In this document: positions 23,860 through 31,792 of the stretch, piece by piece
Layout of the letters: every line of letters begins with the position of its first letter
How positions within the stretch are numbered: position 1 is the first letter of the stretch
From: Clostridiaceae bacterium
GTDB lineage: Bacteria > Bacillota > Clostridia > Lachnospirales > Lachnospiraceae
NCBI GenBank assembly: GCA_009911065.1
Contig: QXWR01000046.1
Span: 1 to 37,189, forward strand
Direction of reading: 5' to 3'
Length of the DNA: 37,189 nucleotides
Translations under genes and position numbers: made by a program
Notes under the pieces: generated by a model
Databases searched by the model: none
What the model saw: only the letters and a program-made list of their open reading frames with translations
What the model was told of the DNA's origin: nothing

Positions 23860-25155
23860 TCATTCTGGATAATCTGTGCTGTTTGAACAAAGAAGCACTC
23901 GAATCAAAAAACGTTCGCTGTCTGTTTGAATTTCCATAGTTCCCTGATATTTCTCTGCTATTTTTCTGACATTTTCAAGTCCGGTTCCCATTATGATTGG
24001 CTGGCCGCTGGTATAAGAATTTACCGACTCAATCACCAAAAAACTAAACCGATTGGAAGTAGATACAGAAAGAACCCGGTTCTCTTCCTTCTCCTTTTTA
24101 CACGCGCAAATTCCGTTATCCAAAATGTTGAAAAAAATCATACACAAATCCATATCATCGATCAAAAATCCCGACGGAATCTGCACATTACACTCCAAAT
24201 CAATCCCATTTTGCCGCCCATAACTGATCTTTTCTTTTAACAATAAATCCAATACTGAATTTCCTGTTGCGACAGATACAAATAAATCTTCACAACACAC
24301 ACAAAGCTTCCTTGTATAAAGTTTTGCTGCCTCATATTGTTTTTCACCTAAAAGTCCAGACAGCACCACCAAATGATTATCAATATCGTGCTGAAAAGAA
24401 GCATACTGTTCATTTCTTATTCTAGCTTCTTCCATGTAAATCCTTTGTCCCTCCAACTGACTCTTCAACAATGCTGCTGTTTTTTCATGTTCCGTCATGG
24501 ACAAAATCTTACAAAAAACTTCCAGAATCAAAAAGAAAATCCCAGTTGAAACAACCAGTATCAAAAAAATACGAACACTCCCATAAAAGCCAAAAACAGA
24601 AAGATATTCCTCAAAAAAAGGATTATCCAACTGCAATCCATAACGAACCGCCAAAACAATCAAAGCACAGGGAAGAAGTAAAATATATAAGTAAGAAGAA
24701 ACCGGCTTTTGCAAGAGCGGCAAATACCGTTTCCGAATCAGCCAGAGACAAAAAAAGAGCGAAAAATTTAGCAACACAGAGACCAATATTTGTATCCAGA
24801 TTTCACCAGATACCAGTTGAATATTTTTCGAAATCCAGGACATTAAAACTGCTGAAAATCCCTCTGAAAAAGTATTCAAAGTGACTATAATTCCTGCCGG
24901 AGCCGCCAGATCCTCCCATCGGATACCCATACATCCCTTTACAAACAAAACCAAACAAAAACTGTCTAACAAAAATTTTCCAAAAAAATGGAACCGAATC
25001 GTCATAAAAACCCATAATCCACTAAAAATCAACCATATTAAAAACTGCCACGAATGTTTTCTCCTCCTTGTACATTCAAGGAGAAAGTCAAAAGACAGAT
25101 ACTCTGTCACTCCATTTGACAAAATCCACCAAACATACCAATACCATTGAATCAT
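23860..25155 (-). CDS. GHKL sensor histidine kinase (AgrC-like)
   Basis: 431 residues. About six or seven hydrophobic segments fill residues 1-215 and form the sensor. A coiled linker leads to the dimerisation helix with FQHDIDNHLVVLSG (phospho-acceptor His256). The ATPase has the N box FFNILDNGICACKK (Asn347) and the G box MGTGLENVRKIAEKYQG. This is the HPK10/GHKL_5 architecture used with peptide signals (AgrC, ComD). The LytTR regulator gene is 26 bp upstream on the same strand. No AgrB-type processing gene or obvious pheromone precursor is adjacent, so the signal is unknown. Confidence 0.92.
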   Translation of the reverse strand: MIQWYWYVWWILSNGVTEYLSFDFLLECTRRRKHSWQFLIWLIFSGLWVFMTIRFHFFGKFLLDSFCLVLFVKGCMGIRWEDLAAPAGIIVTLNTFSEGFSAVLMSWISKNIQLVSGEIWIQILVSVLLNFSLFFCLWLIRKRYLPLLQKPVSSYLYILLLPCALIVLAVRYGLQLDNPFFEEYLSVFGFYGSVRIFLILVVSTGIFFLILEVFCKILSMTEHEKTAALLKSQLEGQRIYMEEARIRNEQYASFQHDIDNHLVVLSGLLGEKQYEAAKLYTRKLCVCCEDLFVSVATGNSVLDLLLKEKISYGRQNGIDLECNVQIPSGFLIDDMDLCMIFFNILDNGICACKKEKEENRVLSVSTSNRFSFLVIESVNSYTSGQPIIMGTGLENVRKIAEKYQGTMEIQTDSERFLIRVLLCSNSTDYPE

Positions 25156-25181
25156 AAATTAGAATTTATCCTTATTTTATA

Positions 25182-25877
25182 CTAATTTCGACACATATCC
25201 ATTAACTTTTTTATAAATTCCTGCTGCTTTCTGCGAGAAACCAATACCCGCTTTCCGCCAGCGATTGTAGCATATTCTCCGTCTTTGTTTACCACATAAT
25301 TCAGATTGATCAGATAACTTCTGTGGCTTCGAAAAAATCGCTCATCCAGCTTTTTTTCAAGTCCTTCCAGCGTTCCATTTGTCTTAAAATCTCCGGCTGT
25401 CGTATAAATAAACAACTGATGATCAAACACTTCACAATAAAGAATATCTTTGAAAAAAATACGGTCTGTTCTGTCTCCATGTACTAATAAAAGAGTCTTT
25501 TCATCATAAAAATCCACACGTCTTATTGCCTTATCTAACGCTTGTTCCAGCTTTTCACGGTTCACTGGCTTTAAAATATAATGAACTGCATCCAAATCAA
25601 ATGCCTGAAAAACATATTTTCGAAAAGCGGTTATAAAAATAATCTGACTGCTATTTTCTCTCTGTTTTAACTGTTTAGCAATCTTCATTCCATCCCTGCC
25701 TGAAAGTTTAATATCCATCAATATAACATTAAAATTCAAGCCAAAATCCAGCAGTTCTTCTCCCCTTGCAAAGATCTGAATCGTTCCTTCCTGTTCCCGC
25801 TTCTTTAAATATTCCTCCACCTTTTTCTTTAAATCACTGGCAATCCAGGATTCATCTTCACATATTGCAAACGTCAC
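25182..25877 (-). CDS. LytTR family response regulator
   Basis: 231 residues. The receiver domain (1-120) has acidic pocket E7-D8, phospho-acceptor Asp55 in ILMDIKLSGRDGM, and the T/K pair in FITAFRKY...HYILKPV. The LytTR DNA-binding domain (about 135-231) has DILYCEVFDHQLFIYTT, FFRSHRSYLINLNYV and the ending GGKRVLVSRRKQQEF. The start is GTG 25877 with AGAGGGGG six bases upstream. The GTG overlaps the stop of a 36-codon frame (TAGTG), and the kinase follows after 26 bp. Confidence 0.93.
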   Translation of the reverse strand: MTFAICEDESWIASDLKKKVEEYLKKREQEGTIQIFARGEELLDFGLNFNVILMDIKLSGRDGMKIAKQLKQRENSSQIIFITAFRKYVFQAFDLDAVHYILKPVNREKLEQALDKAIRRVDFYDEKTLLLVHGDRTDRIFFKDILYCEVFDHQLFIYTTAGDFKTNGTLEGLEKKLDERFFRSHRSYLINLNYVVNKDGEYATIAGGKRVLVSRRKQQEFIKKLMDMCRN

Positions 25878-25987
25878 TATAATCCCCCTCTCCTGTCACG
25901 TTTTCGCCGTCTCTTTTGCCTGGGATTCTTCCTTAGCTTACGCCGCAGCCGACTGCTCCTAAAACGCGTTTGGAAACCCATGCCCAT
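25877..25987 (-). CDS. Possible micro-ORF, 36 residues, arginine/lysine-rich
   Basis: A reading frame from ATG 25987 to TAG (25879-25877) whose stop overlaps the GTG of the response regulator. Thirteen Arg and four Lys make nearly half of the predicted peptide. The ribosome site is weak (ATCGG before ATGG), so translation is doubtful. It begins about 11 bp after the predicted transcription start. It is either a regulatory leader peptide or a chance frame through a purine-rich leader. Confidence 0.25.
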   Translation of the reverse strand: MGMGFQTRFRSSRLRRKLRKNPRQKRRRKRDRRGGL

Positions 25988-26004
25988 CCGATATACTTTC
26001 TTAA

Positions 26005-26033
26005 ATTATATCATTTCCCTATGATGAATACAA
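26005..26033 (-). promoter_or_regulatory. Promoter of the LytTR/GHKL operon
   Basis: On the minus strand TTGTAT (26028-26033), 17 bp, TATAAT (26005-26010) with TGA just before. It is about 130 bp upstream of the regulator start. Confidence 0.65.
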
Positions 26034-26049
26034 GATCCAGTCTCCACAT
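26011..26049 (-). other. 12-codon frame with a strong ribosome site
   Basis: AGGAGG (26057-26062), seven bases, ATG 26049, then twelve codons (MWRLDLVFIIGK) to TGA at 26013-26011. The ribosome site is as good as any in the window but the frame overlaps the -35 region of the regulator promoter. It may be a leader peptide of a longer transcript or the leftover start of a lost gene. Confidence 0.3.
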
Positions 26050-26129
26050 TGTATTTCCTCCTAAAGCTCAGAGACAGAATCAATCGTAAGCATATCCGCT
26101 CCAATAAGATCCGATAGAATACATATTTA

Positions 26130-26158
26130 TAGACAGTCAAAAGTGCCTGTGTTATAAT
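26130..26158 (+). promoter_or_regulatory. Promoter of the 26195 gene
   Basis: TAGACA (26130-26135), 17 bp, perfect TATAAT (26153-26158), with GGAGG and ATG 26195 downstream. Confidence 0.6.
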
Positions 26159-26194
26159 AATACCATTGACAAATCAAACTTTGGAGGAATTGCA

Positions 26195-26641
26195 ATGACA
26201 GAAAAAAACACAAACGTTGAAGAAAAACCGGTCCATGATGGTATTGCTCCAATCCATGTACCAGAGGGGGATGAGGACAAGGCATTTCAATCACTTTGGG
26301 GATATCTTGTCCCATCCTCTGGAAAAGCACAGACAGCACAAGGGGAACTTATTCGAATTGCAGGAAGAGTATCCCATGAAGTTTTAGACAATGGCTGTAT
26401 GAACTGGGATGAGGATTTTGAAAAAATGTTAGACACCTTTTTGAAATATCTTTCATTGGGAAATGGATTTAGTGAAGAAGATTTAAAAGTCGCAGATGTT
26501 CTGGTACATCTTTTAAAGGAAAACGGGGAGAAAGGTTGCTGTGATGAACGGTTGACGAAAGTTTTATGTGGATGCGCAATGGCCTGGATCAAACAAAACC
26601 CAAACGTTATAGAACCTTTGGAAGCAAATTACTTCCGATAA
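26195..26641 (+). CDS. Conserved-looking protein of unknown function
   Basis: 148 residues, acidic and soluble. No family name can be given. The central block WGYLVPSSGKAQTAQGELIRIAGRV followed by NWDEDFEKML looks like a conserved core I have seen in stand-alone Firmicute proteins, sometimes near toxin-immunity loci, but I cannot name it. The C-terminal half has a double Cys (CC) and a CGC motif, giving possible metal or disulfide sites. It has its own consensus promoter and GGAGG seven bases before ATG. It is divergent from the two-component operon. Confidence 0.7.
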   Translation: MTEKNTNVEEKPVHDGIAPIHVPEGDEDKAFQSLWGYLVPSSGKAQTAQGELIRIAGRVSHEVLDNGCMNWDEDFEKMLDTFLKYLSLGNGFSEEDLKVADVLVHLLKENGEKGCCDERLTKVLCGCAMAWIKQNPNVIEPLEANYFR

Positions 26642-26791
26642 AGTGTAGTTACACATGTAAAAATTGTTTTTGGCAGCTGTGTATTCCAATTTGTGGGAGA
26701 TTAGGACCAAAGGAAGAAATGACAATGAGTTAGCTTGACTGAATTTAACTTCGATATACTACCAAATGAGGCGTGCTGATGATCAGAACTG

Positions 26792-26947
26792 GATTTTCAG
26801 ACACGCTCTCGTGTTTCATCCGTCCAGTAATTAGATTGTCAGTGCCGAATATTTTGTCAACCTGCAAGGCGGAGGAAGGAGGCGATGGGGAGGCATCGTT
26901 GACTGACGACAACGCAGCAAATGGCTAAACAGGCGGTTCTGACACTC
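26792..26947. repeat. Cluster of dispersed-repeat remnants
   Basis: The 436-bp gap between 26641 and 27078 holds no gene. It contains a clear repeat end GATTTTCAGACACGCTCT (26792-26809), almost identical to the right end at 1483-1500. A second decayed end (GGTTCTGACACTCT, about 26933-26946) follows a G-rich stretch at 26860-26910. The pieces suggest one or two degraded copies. Boundaries are approximate. Confidence 0.5.
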
Positions 26948-27026
26948 TGGAGGCCTGGAAGAAACCCCACCTCACCTCGGACAGCTATACCCTGCCTGAG
27001 GGAGTCTGGCCACCCTTTCGGGCACA

Positions 27027-27054
27027 GGAAAACAGGGGCGCTTATGTGCCCCTG
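27027..27054 (-). terminator. Terminator after the sugar cassette
   Basis: CAGGGGC (27033-27039) / GCCCCTG (27048-27054). On the minus strand it is followed by TTTTCCTG. It lies 23 bp beyond the GH2 stop codon. Confidence 0.65.
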
Positions 27055-27077
27055 CCCTGCTCTCTCCCTGTCCTCCG

Positions 27078-28847
27078 TCACCCCCGGCAGTAAAACCCCT
27101 TCACTACCTCATATGCCATCTTTTTATATTTCTTATCCGCCCCGATAAGGCCCTTGCGGTTAAAAGAATCCTGAAGCGGGTTAAGGCGCACCGGAGAGCG
27201 AAAATCATACAGAATCCATGGAAAAATCCCGGCAATATATCCGTCAGAGATCTCAAATTGCTTTCGGTACATCTTGGACTGGTGGTTTTCCGTAAACAGT
27301 TCTTCCTCATCCCCGTAGTGCCCCTGCACGCTGTCAGCACCTGTCTCCGAGATCACCAAAGGCTTCCCCAGCACAGAATTATCTAAAATTTCCTTCAAGC
27401 CATCGTAATCCCGATAGTACCACCCATAATACTCATTGATCGCAACCACATCAATATGCTGGCACAACCGGTCAATGACCTGCATTTTATCAATGTTGAC
27501 CAGACAGGCTGCGGCAGTAAGACGCGAAGGATCTATGCTGTGGCTGCAATCATTCAGTTTCTTCATAAACTCCAGCCGCTCATCCGTATCCGGATTCTCA
27601 TTCCCAATCCCCCATATCACGGCGCTCGGGCGGTTAAAGTCCCGGATTATCATCTCTTTTAACTGGTTTTGGGCATTGTTATAAACCTCCTCCTGACTAA
27701 AACACAAAGCCCAGTAAACAGGAATCTCCTCCCAAAGCATCATGCCGACCTTGTCTGCCAGGGCAGCCATTCGTTCCGAGTGCGGATAATGGGACAGCCG
27801 CATGATATTACAGCCCATATTTTTAGCTTCCATCAGGATACCCAAGCGCTCCTGGTCTGTCAGGACACGGCCATTTTCCAGGCTTTCCTCATGGCAGCAT
27901 ACTCCTTTTAAAAATATCGGTTTCCCGTTCAAGAGTACCTGCTTCCCCTCTGTGCAGATTTCCCGGAAACCGGTTTGCTCCTCTATCCTGTCATTCCCAC
28001 AGGTCGCGATAACCGAATAGAGTCTGGGCTGTTCTGGCGACCACAACTCTGGCGCTGCCTCGATTATTCCCCTCACCTTGCCGTCTGCATGAACCAAAAA
28101 CCGTTTCGTCACCCCAAGTTCCGGTATTTCAACAGTTACTTCCTTCCCGGAAGCATCCCCCGCAATCTCTGCCAAAATGCCGATGCGCCCAAAGCCGCTG
28201 GCCGGGACAAGCCAAATACGGAAATCCTTAATAAAAGTCCCGGGAACGCGAATTAGTTCTACACTGCGGGATAGCCCACCATAGTTGAACCAGTCATAAT
28301 TGACAGAAGGAACCTGCTCCAGCTTTCTTTCATTATTTACGGTAAGGATGATACGATTATCTTCTTTCAAATGTCTGGTTATCTCCACAACAAACGGTGT
28401 AAAGCCCCCCTGGTGGCGCGCAAGCAGTTTGCCGTTCAGCCAGACCCTGCATTCATAGTTTGCAGCCCCGACCCGCAGAAATACCCGCTCTCCCTCTTCC
28501 CGTTTCCAGAACTGAAACCGTCTGGTATATACCCCGGTTCCTTCAAAAAACCAGTATTTCTCCTTCTGCAGATTCCAGTTGGAAGGCACTCTTACGGTTT
28601 CCCACTGGTCAAAATTACAGTCCACCGGCTTGTCCCTTCCCTGCTCGTCCTGGTACACCTCCTCGAAAAACTTTTTGCGAATAAAGGTGTCATAGACATC
28701 CGGAGCAAAATTCCAGATTCCGTCCAGTTTCTCTGTCTCACGTCCGGCGGCTGTGATATATTCTTCCGCCTGCTGAAACGGAATCTGATAACTGCGGTCA
28801 AAATCAATATTTAATAAATGGTCATAATCCTCAAGCATTTTCCCCAT
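27078..28847 (-). CDS. Glycoside hydrolase family 2, beta-glucuronidase-like
   Basis: 589 residues without signal peptide, so cytoplasmic. A sugar-binding jelly-roll (about 40-200) and Ig-like domain (205-295) precede the TIM barrel (300-589). The acid/base is Glu417 in WGIGNENPDT and the nucleophile Glu501 in VISETGADSVQGHYG. Near the end, Asn563-x-Lys565 (FNRKG) fits the N-x-K motif that contacts the carboxylate of glucuronides in bacterial GUS enzymes, though some other GH2 enzymes share NRKG. ATG 28847 follows AGGAG at eight bases. It is last in the LacI-SBP-permease-toroid cassette, so it probably cleaves an imported glycoside, perhaps a glucuronide. Confidence 0.9.
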   Translation of the reverse strand: MGKMLEDYDHLLNIDFDRSYQIPFQQAEEYITAAGRETEKLDGIWNFAPDVYDTFIRKKFFEEVYQDEQGRDKPVDCNFDQWETVRVPSNWNLQKEKYWFFEGTGVYTRRFQFWKREEGERVFLRVGAANYECRVWLNGKLLARHQGGFTPFVVEITRHLKEDNRIILTVNNERKLEQVPSVNYDWFNYGGLSRSVELIRVPGTFIKDFRIWLVPASGFGRIGILAEIAGDASGKEVTVEIPELGVTKRFLVHADGKVRGIIEAAPELWSPEQPRLYSVIATCGNDRIEEQTGFREICTEGKQVLLNGKPIFLKGVCCHEESLENGRVLTDQERLGILMEAKNMGCNIMRLSHYPHSERMAALADKVGMMLWEEIPVYWALCFSQEEVYNNAQNQLKEMIIRDFNRPSAVIWGIGNENPDTDERLEFMKKLNDCSHSIDPSRLTAAACLVNIDKMQVIDRLCQHIDVVAINEYYGWYYRDYDGLKEILDNSVLGKPLVISETGADSVQGHYGDEEELFTENHQSKMYRKQFEISDGYIAGIFPWILYDFRSPVRLNPLQDSFNRKGLIGADKKYKKMAYEVVKGFYCRG

Positions 28848-28858
28848 AGTACAATCTC

Positions 28859-29974
28859 CTATCTCAGATAATCACGATTAAAATAACCGATTCCAATGCT
28901 GTCACGGAACCGGAGCCGCTTCGCTCCTTCCGCATCCAGGCAATGCAGAATCATGGCCAGGGTTGCACACCGGAACCAGGTTGCAAAACAATTGCTTAGG
29001 CCCTGTGGCTCAAAATATCCCCCCACCCATCCATCCATCCGCCTGACTCCGTTGCTTTTGTCATCGGCAAAACCGCCATCCTCATTTTGAAATGCGATCA
29101 GACGTACGGCAAACTGTTCCAGCTGTTCCAGGATCTCTTCCGTCCGGTACCCATATACCCGCAGATTCGCCAGGATATCAACCACATCCACATCCAGGCA
29201 GGCACTCTTTACCTTTCCTTTTATAAAGGTAAGGCAATAGTCAATAATCGGTTTATAGTAATGAATCTCACGGTTACTGTAAAAATAAAGATGGAAATTG
29301 TGGGCAGCTCCTGCCATTCCCTCCATGCTCCCCGCTGGATTCACAGGATGGTCGGTACCCCAAAATCCGGTATTCTTATCCTGCAGCCGATCATGCCAGT
29401 CAAGCAAGATCTCCATGAGTTCCCGCAGCCGTTCCGGCTCCTGCGCCTTAAGCTCACTGATCAGAAAACCAGCCAAGTTCACAATATTATTCCCCTCCAA
29501 CCAGGGGTCAGCCATATCCCGCTTTGACAGCCATTTCTCTAATGCTTCCGGCTTCTTTAGCGCTTCGACAAAAGATAACGGATATTTCCACCCCGCATTC
29601 AGGCTTTTCAAAGCTCCGGTAGAATAATTTGTAATGTGGTTATCAATATACCACCAGCTATAGGCAAGGTTTTTTCCCTTCCAGATCTGATCATCCCTCA
29701 TGTTCCGGAAACGGAACGCACCACTTTCCGTCTGAAAAGACTGGATAAAATCCACCACATTTTTTCTTATCTCCTCGTCTGGGTTCTGATACGGCCCTAA
29801 CAGGACGAGGGCATGCACCGCATTGTAAGTAGCCGGAAGGCACATATCCGGATACTCCTCCACATTATGATAAGAACTGCACCGCTTGATTCCCGGTATC
29901 CCAGTATTGACCCGATGCAGCAAAAACTGCTCTGCCCTTTTCAGGCTTTGGTTAATATCTGTTTTTATATCCAT
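28859..29974 (-). CDS. Alpha/alpha-toroid protein of unknown function
   Basis: 371 residues from ATG 29974, which follows AAGGGG by about nine bases; GTG 29986 overlaps the permease stop and is less likely. No signal peptide. Repeated helical blocks with QW-like signatures (FIQSFQTESGAFRF, LIAFQNEDGGFADD) and the conserved-looking SNCFATWFRCATLAMI indicate a prenyltransferase/squalene-cyclase-like alpha/alpha toroid. GFWGTDHPVNPAG and the Asp/His/Trp-rich centre suggest a sugar-active site. Cytoplasmic toroids in transport cassettes are often glycan hydrolases or lyases, so a role on the imported sugar is inferred. It lies 11 bp upstream of the GH2 gene. I do not recognise a named family. Confidence 0.75.
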   Translation of the reverse strand: MDIKTDINQSLKRAEQFLLHRVNTGIPGIKRCSSYHNVEEYPDMCLPATYNAVHALVLLGPYQNPDEEIRKNVVDFIQSFQTESGAFRFRNMRDDQIWKGKNLAYSWWYIDNHITNYSTGALKSLNAGWKYPLSFVEALKKPEALEKWLSKRDMADPWLEGNNIVNLAGFLISELKAQEPERLRELMEILLDWHDRLQDKNTGFWGTDHPVNPAGSMEGMAGAAHNFHLYFYSNREIHYYKPIIDYCLTFIKGKVKSACLDVDVVDILANLRVYGYRTEEILEQLEQFAVRLIAFQNEDGGFADDKSNGVRRMDGWVGGYFEPQGLSNCFATWFRCATLAMILHCLDAEGAKRLRFRDSIGIGYFNRDYLR

Positions 29975-29982
29975 GATCTTTT

Positions 29983-30837
29983 TCACCCCTTTACACTTCC
30001 TGCAGCAATTCCCTCCATTACCTTTCTCTGCGTCAGCAAGAATATGACGATTACCGGTAATGTAACAACCGTTGAAAGGGCCGCAGTCTGAGACAGATCG
30101 ACGCCCAGTTCCGAATTAATGTTCACCAGCATCGAGGCCAGTGTATAGGTGCTCATGTCTTTTGAGAGCATCAGGACAGGAAGCCACAGCCCCCAGCTTG
30201 TCAAAAAAGAGATCAGAGTGGCTGTCGAAATCACCGGACTCATAACCGGGCAGATCACCTGGAAAAAGATCTGTGTCTCCGATGCCCCGTCAATAGTAGA
30301 GGCCTCCACCAACGAATATGGAACCGAAGCAAAAAACTGTTTGAACAAAAAAAACGGCAAGGCCGCCCCCCATGCACCGGTAGCCGATGCCAGGATAATC
30401 CCCAGGTAATTGCCGGTACCATAAAGGACTTTGCTCTGTACCACAATGACATACAACGGAATCAGTAGCAACACTGCTGGATACATCAGGCTTATCATAA
30501 ATGACTTTTCTATGATTCCAAAAAACGGCAGATTCCGTTTCCGGTACAAAGCATAACCTCCCATGGCAGTAGAAAAAACCACCAAAACCGTCGTCCCTCC
30601 GGCAATGATAATGCTGTTTTTAAAATAATGCCAGACCGAATACCCGCTCATAGTCCCAATCGCACGGTATCCATCCAGTGTCCATTTCTGCGGCAGCAGG
30701 TTCAGCGGATTTTGGATAATATCCGGATTTGTTTTAAAAGAGGCAAAAAACATCCACAAAAACGGATAAACCATAACAAACGCAACCATACCTAAAACAA
30801 GATATACCAGAATCACTATGCTCTTTTTAGTTTTCAT
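29983..30837 (-). CDS. Carbohydrate ABC transporter permease (MalG-type)
   Basis: 284 residues with six membrane segments and the EAA loop EASTIDGASETQIFFQVICPVMSPV that docks the ATPase, as in CUT1 family MalG proteins. ATG 30837 is preferred to GTG 30843; GGGGG lies upstream. The start overlaps the end of the MalF-type gene by 11 nt, and the stop overlaps the possible GTG of the next gene, so translation is coupled. No ATPase gene occurs in the cassette, so a shared MsmK/UgpC-type ATPase is expected elsewhere. Confidence 0.94.
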   Translation of the reverse strand: MKTKKSIVILVYLVLGMVAFVMVYPFLWMFFASFKTNPDIIQNPLNLLPQKWTLDGYRAIGTMSGYSVWHYFKNSIIIAGGTTVLVVFSTAMGGYALYRKRNLPFFGIIEKSFMISLMYPAVLLLIPLYVIVVQSKVLYGTGNYLGIILASATGAWGAALPFFLFKQFFASVPYSLVEASTIDGASETQIFFQVICPVMSPVISTATLISFLTSWGLWLPVLMLSKDMSTYTLASMLVNINSELGVDLSQTAALSTVVTLPVIVIFLLTQRKVMEGIAAGSVKG

Positions 30838-31711
30838 TTCCACTATCCCCCATCTTCATCCCAACCAGGGTCAGAATAATAATAAACGCAAACAAAACGG
30901 TTGCGATTGCCGTTGCCTCCCCGAAATCCATCCTCTCATACTTGGTATAGGCATAGTAACTGACAAAATTGGTGGCATAATTAGGACCCCCAAAAGTAAT
31001 CAGTCGGGAAACGGAATACGTCTTCATAAACTGGATAAAAGCATAGACTGCATTGAGCACAAATGCCGGACGCAATGCCGGAAGCGTGATGTACTGGTAT
31101 CTCTGCCATGCATTTGCCCCATCAATCCCTGCCGCTTCATACATCGTCGTATCGATCAGCTGGTAATTGGTCAGGAAGATAATCGTATACAGCCCCACAT
31201 GCTTCCACAATTCGATAAAAATAAGCGCGCCAACTGCCGAAGATGCCTCATTCAGCCAGTTCACCGACGCAAAACCAAAGATGCCAAGGAGTTGGTTCAA
31301 TGCACCATTCGTATTAAAAAACTGTTTCCACACCAATGCACCAACCACATCCGGGGTAATAAACGGGATAAACACAGCAAGCTTAAAAAACAAAGCCCCT
31401 CTCTTGACCCCCTTATAGGAGAGCAGCTGTGCCAGCCCCAGAGCAGCAACCAGGTTAATGACAACGGAAACCGCTGTAAAAAAAATCGTAACCTGAAAGG
31501 AATCCCAGAAATAACTGTCACCGAAAATCTCAAGATAGTTCTCCATGCCGATGAACCTAGGATTGGTAAAAACAGTAGCCGAGTCATGGAAGGACAGCAT
31601 AATGCTCTTGGCCAGCGGATAGATTCCAAACACAAGAGACAATACGCCAAAGACCCCAATAAACAGATACAGGCTCCAGAACTTTTTCATATCATGGATT
31701 TTTCTTTTCAT
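30827..31711 (-). CDS. Carbohydrate ABC transporter permease (MalF-type)
   Basis: 294 residues with six membrane segments and the EAA loop (TTMYEAAGIDGANAWQRYQYITLPALRPA). It pairs with the MalG-type subunit to form the CUT1 channel. ATG 31711 is chosen because AAGGAG lies six bases upstream; the longer frame to 31735 lacks a ribosome site. It lies 81 bp downstream of the binding-protein gene. A 299-codon antisense frame across it is a shadow. Confidence 0.94.
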   Translation of the reverse strand: MKRKIHDMKKFWSLYLFIGVFGVLSLVFGIYPLAKSIMLSFHDSATVFTNPRFIGMENYLEIFGDSYFWDSFQVTIFFTAVSVVINLVAALGLAQLLSYKGVKRGALFFKLAVFIPFITPDVVGALVWKQFFNTNGALNQLLGIFGFASVNWLNEASSAVGALIFIELWKHVGLYTIIFLTNYQLIDTTMYEAAGIDGANAWQRYQYITLPALRPAFVLNAVYAFIQFMKTYSVSRLITFGGPNYATNFVSYYAYTKYERMDFGEATAIATVLFAFIIILTLVGMKMGDSGNEN

Positions 31712-31792
31712 GAATAACTCCTTTATATAAAACATGGGTATTGCAGTTCTGCAAATGTTGTTTTTGGACCTGCAATACCCAACCGTTTCCCT

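Noticed and set aside
30818..31717. 299-codon open frame on the plus strand
   Set aside because: It lies exactly opposite the MalF-type permease, which has clear family motifs and a good ribosome site. The antisense product is low-complexity and Arg/Cys/Lys-rich with no recognisable domain.
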